From: Aquabacter spiritensis
Lineage (GTDB): Bacteria > Pseudomonadota > Alphaproteobacteria > Rhizobiales > Xanthobacteraceae
Direction of reading: 5' to 3'
NCBI RefSeq assembly: GCF_004346185.1
Contig: NZ_SMAI01000006.1
Coordinates: 62,001-126,000 of the forward strand
DNA length: 64,000 nt
Made by a program: the position numbers and the translations under genes. The notes under the pieces are model-generated. The model saw only the letters and a program-made list of their open reading frames with translations. It made no database searches and was not told the DNA's origin. How positions within the stretch are numbered: the stretch's first letter is position 1; every line of letters starts with the position of its first letter. Shown piece by piece: positions 7,860 through 16,541 of the stretch.

Positions 7860-9206
7860 TCAGGCCTTGCCGCGCAGCATTGCGAGATAGGTGGGCTTGA
7901 GGGCGATTTCCTTCATGACCCACGAGATCCACAATTCCTCCAGCGGCGCGATGATGCCGGGGAAGGACGGCGTGAGATTGTTGTCGTAGTCGAACTCGAC
8001 CAGCATGGCCTGACCGATGCGGGTGATGAGCGGGCAGGACGTGTAGCCGTTATAGCGGGCCGCTGACGGCCGCCCGGTGATGCCGGCGACGAGATGGTCG
8101 ATCGCGACCGGCACCTGCCACTTCACGCTCGCGGCGGTCTTGCCTTTCGGAACCCCGGCGACGTCGCCGACGCCGAACACGTCGGGAAAGCGGCGGTGGC
8201 GCAGCGTGTCGCGTTCGACCTCCATCCAGCCGTCGGCCGCAAACGGCCCGGACTGCCAGGCGAGCGCGCTCGCGCGCACCACCGCCGGCGCGCGCATCGG
8301 CGGGATCACATTGATGAAATCGTACGGCATCTGGACCTGCCCGCCCGGGGACGCGAAGGTCGCGATGCGGCGCTGCAGATCGATGGCGCTGAGGACATGG
8401 CTGTAATTGACCTTCACGCCGCGGTCCTGAAACAGCATGCGCACCTTTTCCGACACGATGGGCACGGAAAACAGCGTGGCATTCTGCGCGTTGTAGGTCA
8501 GTTCCGCCTTGCCGCGATTGCCGCGCCGGCGCAGCACGTCGTCCGTGATGAAGGTGTATTTGAGCGGCGCCCCGGCGCATTTCATCTCGGTCGCAGGCCG
8601 CAGGAACAGACCGGCTCCGCCGGTCTCGGCGAAGCGGGACATCGCGGCATAAGTCGCGGCGGCGGCGTCCGGGCCGGCATAGACCGAGCCGAGCCCGTTG
8701 GTGCCGATGCGCGTGACGTCCATCCCCGGGATCGCGCCGTAATCGAGGTCGAGCCCGGTCGCCACGACGAGAAAATCGTAAGGCACCGCCCGGCCGGATT
8801 CGGTCACGACGGTCTTGCCGACCGGGTCGATCTCGGCGACCGCCTCCTCGATCAGGGAGGCGCCGCCGGGGATATAGTCGCGGGTCTGGGACACCGCATA
8901 AGAGGGAGGCTGAAGCCCTGCCGCGATCAGGGTGAAGCCGGGCTGATAATAATGCGCCCGCCGCTTGTCGATGAGGATGATCTCCGCCCCGTCCAGCCGC
9001 TGGGCGAGGCGTGCGGCGCTGGCGAGGCCCGCGGCACCGGCCCCGGCCACCACGATCCGGGCCTTGGTCGCGACGCGGTCACTGCGATCCTCGGCGCGGC
9101 TCGGCGCCGACGGGACGGCGAGAGACAGGCCCGCGGCACCGAGCGCGGACAAACCGCCCAGAAGCACGCGCCGTCGGTCGAGGCGGGTCGTTTCCGTGTC
9201 GGTCAT
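7860..9206 (-). CDS. Tat-exported FAD-dependent sulfide:quinone oxidoreductase-like protein
   Basis: 448 residues. A twin-arginine signal (RRRVLLGG, residues 11-18, then a hydrophobic stretch) sends it to the periplasm. The FAD-binding GAGAAG (55-60) and the second nucleotide motif with GVGDVAG (about 345-351) place it in the SQR/FccB family, and the C-terminus carries an amphipathic, possibly membrane-binding helix. Cys210 (EMKCAGAP) and Cys391 (TSCPLITR) match the redox-active pair; no third cysteine is visible, unlike three-cysteine SQRs. It probably oxidises sulfide or a persulfide and passes electrons to quinone. The small membrane gene follows it in the operon. Confidence 0.85.
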   Translation of the reverse strand: MTDTETTRLDRRRVLLGGLSALGAAGLSLAVPSAPSRAEDRSDRVATKARIVVAGAGAAGLASAARLAQRLDGAEIILIDKRRAHYYQPGFTLIAAGLQPPSYAVSQTRDYIPGGASLIEEAVAEIDPVGKTVVTESGRAVPYDFLVVATGLDLDYGAIPGMDVTRIGTNGLGSVYAGPDAAAATYAAMSRFAETGGAGLFLRPATEMKCAGAPLKYTFITDDVLRRRGNRGKAELTYNAQNATLFSVPIVSEKVRMLFQDRGVKVNYSHVLSAIDLQRRIATFASPGGQVQMPYDFINVIPPMRAPAVVRASALAWQSGPFAADGWMEVERDTLRHRRFPDVFGVGDVAGVPKGKTAASVKWQVPVAIDHLVAGITGRPSAARYNGYTSCPLITRIGQAMLVEFDYDNNLTPSFPGIIAPLEELWISWVMKEIALKPTYLAMLRGKA

Positions 9207-9325
9207 GGCGTTCCTCGACTTTCAGGGGGCGGTGCCACGCCCCTCTTTGGCCGCAGCAAAGCATGCCACTGCCCGTCGATGAATCCGTAAGACTACGCAG
9301 GGATGCGGGCGTCGCTCGGCCCGCC

Positions 9326-9958
9326 CTACCCTTCGGTCTTGCCGCCTTCGGGCCCGAGACCGGGAAGCTGGGGCGCGGCGGCGGGCTCTCCGAGCAGGGC
9401 GCGGGCCTGGGCCGTCCAATTCTCCCGCTCCACCCGGCCGGGAAAGCCCAGCGCGGCGCCGACCCATTGCGCCTCCTCCGGCGTCCAGCCGGCGATCTGC
9501 GCGTAGCGATAGATGCCGAGCGCGTTCAGCTTGCGCTCGTTCTGGGGGCCGATGCCCTTCAGTTTCTTCAGATCGTCCGGTGTCGAGGGGGCGGCCTCGG
9601 CCGGCGGCCGGCGGCCGGCAGGCCGCTCCGCCGCCGTGCGCCGCGCAGACGCGGAGGCTTTGGCGAGCCCCGCCCCCTCCGCGCCATCGGCTGGCGGAGA
9701 CGGCGCCGCGACCGCGACGGCCGGCGTGCTCGGCGGTCCGGACGGCGACCGCGGATCGGGCGCGCTTTGTTCCGCCGCGACAGGGGTTTCCGCCGGCACC
9801 GGTGTCGGAGCGGTCTCGGCGCGCCGGGCCGGTTGCTCGGGCGTGCGGACGGGAGGAGCCGAGCGGGACCGCCCCCGTTTGCGCAGCACATATCCGAGCA
9901 CGGCCCCGATCGCGAACACGGCGACGACGAGCAGGATGGTTTCCAGCGCGAGAGCCAT
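9326..9958 (-). CDS. Membrane-anchored helix-hairpin-helix protein
   Basis: 210 residues: one N-terminal membrane segment (about 4-25), a long Pro/Ala-rich charged linker (30-125), then a helix-hairpin-helix unit beginning DDLKKLKGIGPQNERKLNALGI and ending in a small helical bundle with W-V-G-A-A-L-G-F-P-G-R. Similar domains are annotated as 'flap endonuclease-like 5' DNA nuclease' and also sit at the end of alphaproteobacterial NuoE; no nuclease residues are present here, so a binding role for DNA or protein is likelier. It lies 3 bp after a tiny membrane frame (9962-10054), probably as a unit. Confidence 0.8.
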   Translation of the reverse strand: MALALETILLVVAVFAIGAVLGYVLRKRGRSRSAPPVRTPEQPARRAETAPTPVPAETPVAAEQSAPDPRSPSGPPSTPAVAVAAPSPPADGAEGAGLAKASASARRTAAERPAGRRPPAEAAPSTPDDLKKLKGIGPQNERKLNALGIYRYAQIAGWTPEEAQWVGAALGFPGRVERENWTAQARALLGEPAAAPQLPGLGPEGGKTEG

Positions 9959-9961
9959 GGA

Positions 9962-10054
9962 CTAGGACCCCGCCGGCGCGAAATAGCCGGTCGCGAGGCC
10001 AGCCAGAAGCGCCGCGAGAAGATAGGGCCACAAAGCCAAAGCGAGATAGACCAC
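9962..10054 (-). CDS. Possible 30-residue single-helix membrane protein
   Basis: From GTG 10054 the frame encodes about 30 residues, nearly all one hydrophobic helix (VYLALALWPYLLAALLAG and onward to YFAPAGS). It ends 3 bp before the helix-hairpin-helix gene. In related genomes a similar short membrane segment appears at the start of such proteins, so this may be a split-off leader. A longer in-frame version reaches 10204 but is rich in Arg and Gly and looks non-coding. Confidence 0.4.
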   Translation of the reverse strand: MVYLALALWPYLLAALLAGLATGYFAPAGS

Positions 10055-10254
10055 GCGCAAGTCCTCCGGTCCGCGGAAAAGGCCGCCGCTTCTGTTCGCG
10101 CCGGCGGGGCAAGCCGGGCGTCGGCCGGAAGCCCCTGTCGCAGCCGCATGGCCGCCGGCCGATCCGTCACGCGCGCGCCGCCTGCCTCCTGTGCAGGCCC
10201 GCACGTGTCAAACGCCGGCTAGCATGTCCTCTTCCGCCGGAGGCTTCAAGCCGG

Positions 10255-12402
10255 TCAGTTCGCGCCGGCCGCGGCCGGGCGCAGATGCACCGCGACGCCC
10301 TCCTCGCCCGGAGCGCCGGACGCCAGGGGCACGACGCGGATCCGGCTCGGCTCGATCCCGGCTTCGGCGAGATGGGCGATCACCGCCATCGCCCGCGCAT
10401 TGGCCGTCGCGCCGGCGGCCGGGGCGCCGGAGACGGGTTCCGGTGCGACCTCCACCACCGCCTCCGGACACCGCAGAGCGATCCGCGCCAGGCGGTCGAG
10501 AAAGGCGGCGCCGCGGCTGTCGGGGCGCGACAGGCCGGCTTCGAAGGTCGGCTGCCGCGGACTGGCCAGACTCGCGGCGAGCGGCACGCATTCCGCCGCG
10601 GTCAAAGGCGCGCCCGGCTCGGCCGGCGCGATCTCCGTCGCGGCGCGGAAGCCCTCCGGCAGAGCGGCGGTCACGTCGCGCAGGACCTGTCCGGCCGCCG
10701 CGGCGTGCGGCACGTCGCCCGCGAGCAGCAGATCGCGATCGGTGAGACGCAATTCGGCCGGCTCGAGGCGAACCGATTGGAGGAGCCCCGCTTTCACCGC
10801 GGCGGCGAAGCCCTCCGGCGCGCCGCTGCCGAGCCCCGTCACGTCCTGCACCGTCTCCCCGGGATACAGATCCGCGAGCAGGGCACCGACCGCGGCCTGC
10901 GCCGCCGCGTCCGGCAGGAAGCCCGACAGGGTGATGCCCTTGGCATCTCGGCGCATCACGAAGACGAAGGGGGAGATGAGCGGCGGGCGGACGGTGAAGC
11001 GGTCGAGTTCGACGCCCGGCGGCGGCTGGCGGGCCATTTTTGTCGCCGCGGCGAAGGCCTCGGCGTCGAGCGCCTCCCCGGCGAGCGAGAGACGGCCACC
11101 GGAGAGGTCCGCTTCGCCCCGCCCCATCCGCGCCAGAAGCGCCAGGGCGAAGCGCGACATCGCGGCGAACTGCTCCGCCGGCGGGCCGCCCCCGGCGATC
11201 CGCGTTTCGTCGCTGACGGGAACGCCCGGAAACAGACCGCGCACCGCATCGGCAATGCCGCGCTTGGCTTCCTCCGAGACCACATAGCCCGACAGGACGA
11301 GACGCTCCGCCGTCCGGTGCACGCGCCACGTGAAAGGCGTCGCCACCGGCGGCTCGACCGCGAAGCGCATGACCGAGAAGCCTTCCGGGGGGGCCCGGCG
11401 CGCCGATTGGAGGGCGTCGTAGATATCGAAGCTCGGCGCCTGGCCTTCGATGGCGATCGCCGTGTCGGACAAGGTGACCCGCCCCTTGGGCAGCAGCGCC
11501 AATTGCATGACGGCATAGGTCACGGCCTTCACCCAGAGCGCACCGGATGGCGCGCCGTCGCCGAGCCGCATTTCGTCGATCACCTCCGCCCCCGGCACCG
11601 CCGCGGCCAAGGCCGACAGGACGGCCGCGCGCGCTTCCGCCGAGGGAACGTGGCCGAGCGCGCGCACCTGTTGGCCCTCGCGCAGCGCCGACCAGAGGAA
11701 GGGGGAAACGACCGGCGGACGCACGGCGAAGCGCGCCAGCCGAAAGCCTTGCGGCAAGGGACCGTGCAGGGTGCGCGAAAGCCGGTCATAGGTCGCCAGG
11801 TCCGGGCTGCGCCCCTCGATGGAAAGGGCGTCGTCGGACAGGATGATCCGCCCGGTCGGGAGCCGCGCCAGCTGGTCGAGGCCGAACGCCACGACGGAAG
11901 CGAAATCGCCCGCCGGCGCACCACGCGCCCGCACCAGCCGATCCAGCCCCTTGACCGCGGTGATCCCGGGGACCGCCCGCGCCGCTTCGCCGATCCGTGT
12001 GCGCGCGGCCTCGCTCGGGACATAGCCGGAGAGCTGGAGCACGCCGCCGTCGCGCGCCGCGCTGAAGGTGAAGGGTCGCCGTTCCGGCAGAAGGGTCGTG
12101 GCGTCGATGACGCGCCGCACGCCGTCGATGCTGCCGAGGCCGGCCCGCACCTTGGCGCGCGCCTCCTCGGCCAGCGCCTCGCCGGTCACCACCGCATCGC
12201 GTCCGACGAAGGATGCGGAGGCCCAGCCTTCGCCGGACCAGAGCAACAGCGCCTGGGCGCGCCGTCCCAGATCCGCTTCGATGGCCCCGCGCTGGGCGAC
12301 CGCCAGTGCCGCGATCACAATCAGGCAGAGCGCACCGATCGCCAGCACGGACCGGCGCCAGCGGGCCGGCCTCGGGGCCTTCTCACCGGGATCCGCCCTC
12401 AC
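10255..12402 (-). CDS. Large tandem-repeat BON/OmpA-like envelope protein
   Basis: 715 residues from GTG 12402, chosen because GGGAGGGGCAGGGAT lies just upstream. After a basic stretch comes one membrane helix (about 18-37), so the rest is periplasmic. The body contains repeated BON-like units of about 70 residues: each has a strand, L-S-G-Y/F-V/L-P, A-A-R/K, then a helix and a P-G-hydrophobic turn. Between them lie alternating segments with F-A-V-R/E-P-P-V/L-x-S/T-P-F. The C-terminal 110 residues resemble a degenerate OmpA-like peptidoglycan-binding domain (R-A-M-A-V-I-A-H-L-x-x-A-G-I-E-P-S-R-I) without the usual GHTD. A structural role between membrane and cell wall is inferred. Confidence 0.75.
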   Translation of the reverse strand: MRADPGEKAPRPARWRRSVLAIGALCLIVIAALAVAQRGAIEADLGRRAQALLLWSGEGWASASFVGRDAVVTGEALAEEARAKVRAGLGSIDGVRRVIDATTLLPERRPFTFSAARDGGVLQLSGYVPSEAARTRIGEAARAVPGITAVKGLDRLVRARGAPAGDFASVVAFGLDQLARLPTGRIILSDDALSIEGRSPDLATYDRLSRTLHGPLPQGFRLARFAVRPPVVSPFLWSALREGQQVRALGHVPSAEARAAVLSALAAAVPGAEVIDEMRLGDGAPSGALWVKAVTYAVMQLALLPKGRVTLSDTAIAIEGQAPSFDIYDALQSARRAPPEGFSVMRFAVEPPVATPFTWRVHRTAERLVLSGYVVSEEAKRGIADAVRGLFPGVPVSDETRIAGGGPPAEQFAAMSRFALALLARMGRGEADLSGGRLSLAGEALDAEAFAAATKMARQPPPGVELDRFTVRPPLISPFVFVMRRDAKGITLSGFLPDAAAQAAVGALLADLYPGETVQDVTGLGSGAPEGFAAAVKAGLLQSVRLEPAELRLTDRDLLLAGDVPHAAAAGQVLRDVTAALPEGFRAATEIAPAEPGAPLTAAECVPLAASLASPRQPTFEAGLSRPDSRGAAFLDRLARIALRCPEAVVEVAPEPVSGAPAAGATANARAMAVIAHLAEAGIEPSRIRVVPLASGAPGEEGVAVHLRPAAAGAN

Positions 12403-12781
12403 ATCCCTGCCCCTCCCAACGCCGACCTGCGCGCAGCCGCGCACGCCGGACCCGACCGGCACCCTCTCCGGCGCCCGTCTTGCGGGGCCGGCGCAGCTTC
12501 AGACCGTCAAAGCCACGTTGGACCCCGCCAATCCCTCGGGCGGCAGAATTGGACACATTCCAGGAATGGGTCAAGCCGACCCGCACGACATTTGGCGCCC
12601 GTCGGCACGCCGGTCTGCTGCCGACACGCCCGCGGTGCGCTCAGCCGGCGCCTTCCCCGCTTGACGGAGCCGAAAACGCCGGAGCCTCGGTGAAGGTCCG
12701 GCATCAAAGGGAGAAGACATCAGGATGCGGCGCGAATCGGAGCGGTTCGAGCCGACCGTCTCCGTCTGTCGGCGTGCGGCC
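12403..12781. other. Intergenic region, 379 bp
   Basis: Between the repeat protein start and the porin stop codon I see no gene, RNA or clear terminator. It should contain the promoter of the repeat-protein gene, reading leftwards. Confidence 0.5.
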
Positions 12782-14059
12782 TCAGAAGTCGCGTTCGACC
12801 ATGAAGAGGACCTGGTGTGCCGCCTGCGACGCCGTCGGCAGGCCGAGCCCGGTATCGACGTAATTGTTCGCCTTGTACATGTTGTAATCGTACTGCAGCG
12901 TGATCGCGAGATTGTTCACCGGCGTCCAGGTCAGGTTGCCGCCGAGATTGTAATTGACGCCCGCCGATGCCCCGTAGCCGGCCTGTGCGATCGGATCGTC
13001 GAGGTCGAATTTGGCATAGCCGCCGAAAAAGGCCGACTGCCATTTGTCGTTCCAATTGTGCAGGAACTGGCTGGTGAAGTTCCAGCCCGTCACCTTCGAG
13101 AGGCTGCCGTTCGCGCCGATGAAGGCGTCCGGCGGGGCGAAGGCGCCGCTCGCATTGATGAGGCCGAGATAGGCGACCGCGCCGTTCACATAGGCGCTCT
13201 GGAGGTAGAGCGAATCCCCTTCCGCGATGAAGGGCAGATTGAACATGAGGCCCGCCTGGACCGCATAGCCCCATTCGTCCGTCGTCGTCGCGCCGATATA
13301 GGGGGCGCCCGCCGTCAACGGGGTCATGCCCACGACCTGATGCAGCGCGCCCGACAGCTGGGCCTGCCCCCAATCGCCGGTCTGGCCGAAATTGGCGACG
13401 AAATCGGGCAGGCGCGCGCCGGATTGATAATCGTCGGAAATGTCCGGCAGGGTCGGATCGGCGGCATAGATGCCGGAATTGCGGATATTGGCGTCCTCGA
13501 ACGAGACGGTGGCGGCCCAGCCGTTGGCGAACTCCCAGGTATAGGCGAGCAAGGGCAGCCGCGTGTCGTCGCCAATGGTCCCCGGATCGGTGCCGAGCAC
13601 ATTGGCATTGGCGTAGAAATCGAAGAAGGACTGGGCGTAGCCGAAGGTGAAACCGGCGAACTGGATATAGATGTTCCAGGGCACGACCTGCGAGCGGTTC
13701 GGGCCGTCGGACCAGGGGTTCGCGGTGCGCCACAGGAAGCGCATATCCATATAGGAGCGCAGCACGCCATATTCGGTATTGGTGCGCGCATCCACGATGA
13801 GGCCGTACAGGCCGATCGAATAGGTCTTGTCGTTCTCGATCGGGTAGTCGGTATAGGTGTTGAAATAGGCCTCGGCCCGGACATAGCCGCCGATCCGCAG
13901 GCAGGTATCCGTTCCGGGAACATAATAGAAGCCGGCGCCGATGGCGGTGCACTGCTTCACGTAAGCGGCCTGCGCCGCCTTCACCGGGAGGTCCGCGGCG
14001 AACGCGCCGCCGGACGATGCGGCCAGCACGATCGCCGGCACAAGCCCCGAATATCTCAT
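12782..14059 (-). CDS. Rhizobial-type porin (Porin_2 family), copy 1
   Basis: 425 residues. A signal peptide (1-21) ends at AFA-ADLP; the mature protein opens ADLPVKA, then YVKQCTAIGAGFYYVPGTD-TCL and RIGGYVR, the conserved start of rhizobial outer-membrane porins with its paired cysteines. The rest is Gly/Asn/aromatic-rich beta strand pattern, ending in Phe (ERDF), the outer-membrane assembly signal. It forms a trimeric diffusion channel. A second porin with the same opening lies 330 bp upstream on the same strand; the two differ greatly in their loops, suggesting old paralogs with different substrates or phage exposure. Confidence 0.92.
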   Translation of the reverse strand: MRYSGLVPAIVLAASSGGAFAADLPVKAAQAAYVKQCTAIGAGFYYVPGTDTCLRIGGYVRAEAYFNTYTDYPIENDKTYSIGLYGLIVDARTNTEYGVLRSYMDMRFLWRTANPWSDGPNRSQVVPWNIYIQFAGFTFGYAQSFFDFYANANVLGTDPGTIGDDTRLPLLAYTWEFANGWAATVSFEDANIRNSGIYAADPTLPDISDDYQSGARLPDFVANFGQTGDWGQAQLSGALHQVVGMTPLTAGAPYIGATTTDEWGYAVQAGLMFNLPFIAEGDSLYLQSAYVNGAVAYLGLINASGAFAPPDAFIGANGSLSKVTGWNFTSQFLHNWNDKWQSAFFGGYAKFDLDDPIAQAGYGASAGVNYNLGGNLTWTPVNNLAITLQYDYNMYKANNYVDTGLGLPTASQAAHQVLFMVERDF

Positions 14060-14391
14060 CTGATCCCCCAGCCTGCTCCACGCGGCACAGCCGCATTGGC
14101 CCCCATCAGCGCGTCGCCCCGATCCGGAGATCCGTCCCTCGCCCCGGTCGGATCAGATCCTTCAGAAAAGCCGCCTCTGCAAAAGACGCTGTGTCTTCGT
14201 GGAGGGAAAGACCGGCGGATCAGCAACAGAAGGTATTATGCCCCCTCGGCGGCGGGAATGAAAAGCGGGGAGCGGCCAGAATAGATCAATTAAATTCGGC
14301 ACTGCACCAAAAGCAGGTCTTGTCTGGACTTCAGACAAAGAAAAACCCCGGCAGTTGCCTGCCGGGGTCTCTTTCAGATCGGAAAGTCCGA
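14060..14391. other. Inter-porin region, 332 bp
   Basis: Holds the terminator of the upstream porin (14338-14370, minus strand) and presumably the promoter of the downstream porin. No gene is seen. Confidence 0.5.
14338..14370 (-). terminator. Rho-independent terminator of porin copy 2
   Basis: Read on the minus strand, ACCCCGGCAG-GCAA-CTGCCGGGGT forms a perfect 10-bp stem followed by TTTTTCTTTG. It lies 20-50 bases after the porin stop codon at 14392. Confidence 0.9.
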
Positions 14392-15879
14392 TCAGAAGTT
14401 GCGCTGAGCGCGGAAGCCGCCCGACCACACGTCCGTCGAACCGCCGACGGTGGTGCAGGTGGTGGCCGCCGAGCAGACGCCGGTCGGCGAAGTGGTGTAG
14501 TTGGCGAGGGGAGCGTCGCCGTCCACCTTGCTGTAGAGCACTTCGAGGCCGAGATCGAGGTTCTTCACCGGCGACCAGATCGTGTTCAGACCGACCTGCC
14601 ACATGTTCACGCTGGTGGCGAACACGGTGTTCGGGGGAACGTCGACCGAGACGTAACCACCGTAGACCGCCGAACGGATGTTCGGGACCCAGTAGTGGCG
14701 GAACTGACCCTGGATGGACCAGGCCGATTCCTTGCTGTAGCCGGTGCCGTTCCACACGGCGTCCGCGATCGGGTAGTAGGCACCCGAGATCACGCCGCCC
14801 GAGCTGATGTCGAGCGCGCCGAGAGCCGTCGCGCGGGCCTGACTGCTGCCGGAGAGACCCGCATAGTTGATCGCGCCGTCGGCATAGCTGGCCTGGATGA
14901 ACAGGCTGTCGCCCGGAGCGAGCATCGGGAGCTTGAACTCCAAGCCGCCGCCGATCGCCCAGCCCCAGCTGTCCGAACCCGAACCACCGAGATAGGTGGC
15001 GCCGGCCGCGACCGGGGTGACGCCAGCCACCTGGTGCAACGCACCCGAGAGCAGCACCGAACCCCAGGCCTGGTCGAGGCGGAGATTGGCGACGATGTCA
15101 GGAACCTGCTGGCCTTCCTGATAGTTGGTATAGGACAAGCCGGTCGTGGACGAACCCGCCGGGAGACCGCCACCCGTCGCGCTCCAGGCGGTCGGGGCAT
15201 AGCCGGTCGAGGTGGCCTGCACGCCGGTGGTGCGCATGGCGGCGTCTTCCAACGACAGGGTGGCCGAGAAGCCGTTGCCGAACTGGGCGGTATAGGCGAT
15301 CACGGTCGACCAGGCGCTCGAACCCGCATACGGGGTCGTCAGCATGTAGTTCCGGCCGAAGTCGAAGAACGACTGGGTGTAACCGAAGGTGAACCCGGCG
15401 AACTGGATGAAGGCGCGCTCGAAATAAAGCGAGCCACCGGTCGGGCTGCCGGCCGAAGCCTGCGAATCCCACTGGCCGCCGAAGCGGACATAAGAGCGGA
15501 GCACGCCGTAATCGGTCGCGGTGCGGGCGTCCATGTCGAACACGCCGCGGGCGCGGGTCAGATAGTCGGCGCGGTCATTGGTCTGGTAGGGGAAGCCCGC
15601 CACACCGACGCCAGGAGAGTTGAACGCGTTGCCCGTCGCCGACGAGATCGCCGGGTTAAACGTGCCGACCGCGTTGATATAGGTGTCCAAGCGGACATAG
15701 CCGCCGATCTTCAGGCAGGTGTCCGAACCGGGGACGTAATAGTAGCCCGCGCCGTAAGCGGAGCACACCTTCACGTATTCCACAGCCTTCGCCTTGACCG
15801 GAAGGTCGGCAGCCTGAGCCCCGGCCACCGCAACAAGACCCGCAGCGCTACCGAGGAGAAGGCTCTTCACCATCTTCAT
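14392..15879 (-). CDS. Rhizobial-type porin (Porin_2 family), copy 2
   Basis: 495 residues from ATG 15879, preceded by GGAGGTCACG, an excellent ribosome-binding site; the in-frame extension to 15942 is rejected. The signal peptide (1-23) ends at AQA-ADLPVKA; the mature start YVKVCSAYGAGYYYVPGSD-TCL and KIGGYVR matches copy 1. A long Ser/Thr/Gly-rich beta region ends FRAQRNF with terminal Phe. It is about 70 residues longer than copy 1, mainly in loops. A strong ribosome-binding site, its own terminator and a long leader suggest high expression. Confidence 0.93.
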   Translation of the reverse strand: MKMVKSLLLGSAAGLVAVAGAQAADLPVKAKAVEYVKVCSAYGAGYYYVPGSDTCLKIGGYVRLDTYINAVGTFNPAISSATGNAFNSPGVGVAGFPYQTNDRADYLTRARGVFDMDARTATDYGVLRSYVRFGGQWDSQASAGSPTGGSLYFERAFIQFAGFTFGYTQSFFDFGRNYMLTTPYAGSSAWSTVIAYTAQFGNGFSATLSLEDAAMRTTGVQATSTGYAPTAWSATGGGLPAGSSTTGLSYTNYQEGQQVPDIVANLRLDQAWGSVLLSGALHQVAGVTPVAAGATYLGGSGSDSWGWAIGGGLEFKLPMLAPGDSLFIQASYADGAINYAGLSGSSQARATALGALDISSGGVISGAYYPIADAVWNGTGYSKESAWSIQGQFRHYWVPNIRSAVYGGYVSVDVPPNTVFATSVNMWQVGLNTIWSPVKNLDLGLEVLYSKVDGDAPLANYTTSPTGVCSAATTCTTVGGSTDVWSGGFRAQRNF

Positions 15880-16051
15880 CGTGACCTCCAAAAAGTTTTC
15901 GTTCCGAGGGAGCGAGCGCCGCATCGACGGGTGCCACCGCACCCCGAGAGGATCTTGCCCCGATTACCCCCCGCGCTCCTGCGCCCCGCTCACCGCGCTG
16001 CACCCGAATACGGAAGGGCGACCGGGGTCTGCCCCCCTTCGTCGCAAAGTC

Positions 16052-16079
16052 ACCATACAAAAGGCCGAGCCCCGATCAA
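16052..16079 (-). promoter_or_regulatory. Candidate sigma-70-type promoter of porin copy 2
   Basis: On the minus strand TTGATC (16079-16074) and TATGGT (16057-16052) are separated by 16 bases. This would give a leader of about 165 nt. Each box matches four of six consensus bases, so this is a weak call. Confidence 0.25.
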
Positions 16080-16418
16080 CGCTCAAGACGCCGCCAAACC
16101 CCTTTCAGCGCTTGATTCCCCGTAGGTGTTGCAGGAACAACACGGCGCATTTCACCCACTTTTTTACCATCGCGATTGCACAAACCTAGAGCTGATACAG
16201 TTTCCCGGCTCCCAAGTTCGTGAACGGGTCAGCACCATTGCCCTATGGCGAAGGTGAAGCTGGTTTCTCCGCATCGGCGTCCCGGGGTACCGCGAATCGC
16301 AATCTGCCGGGCGCAGGGAACAAAAATCGCCGTCGCGAATCGCGTGCGGATGCGGTCCGCGGGCGAAGCCCATTCCGGAAAACCCCGACTATCCCCTGCC
16401 CGCCTCTGCCAAAACGAA

Positions 16419-16445
16419 GACGGGCCGCGCATGGCGCGGCCCGTC
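16419..16445 (-). terminator. Terminator hairpin after the ABC operon
   Basis: A 12-bp GC-rich stem with a 3-base loop (GACGGGCCGCGC-ATG-GCGCGGCCCGTC), followed on the minus strand by TTCGTTTTGG. It sits about 100 bp after the stop codon of the solute-binding gene at 16542. Confidence 0.65.
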
Positions 16446-16541
16446 GGTGGAGAGCGATGATTTGGAAAGCGCGCGGCGCCGCGCGCCTGTGTGCGCTTGT
16501 GTGCGCCTACGCGCGCGAGGCCGGGTGAGGCGCGGTCCGCC

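Larger units (their letters stand above)
15880..16541. other. Intergenic region, 662 bp, with porin leader
   Basis: Contains a candidate porin promoter at 16052-16079 and a terminator hairpin at 16419-16445 belonging to the gene on the right. No coding region is convincing; AT-rich patches near 16140-16200 may be part of the porin control region. Confidence 0.5.

Noticed and set aside
14017-16125. Long plus-strand open frame opposite porin copy 2
   Set aside because: Arg/Gly/Asp-rich reverse reading of a clear porin with signal peptide, ribosome-binding site and terminator on the other strand.
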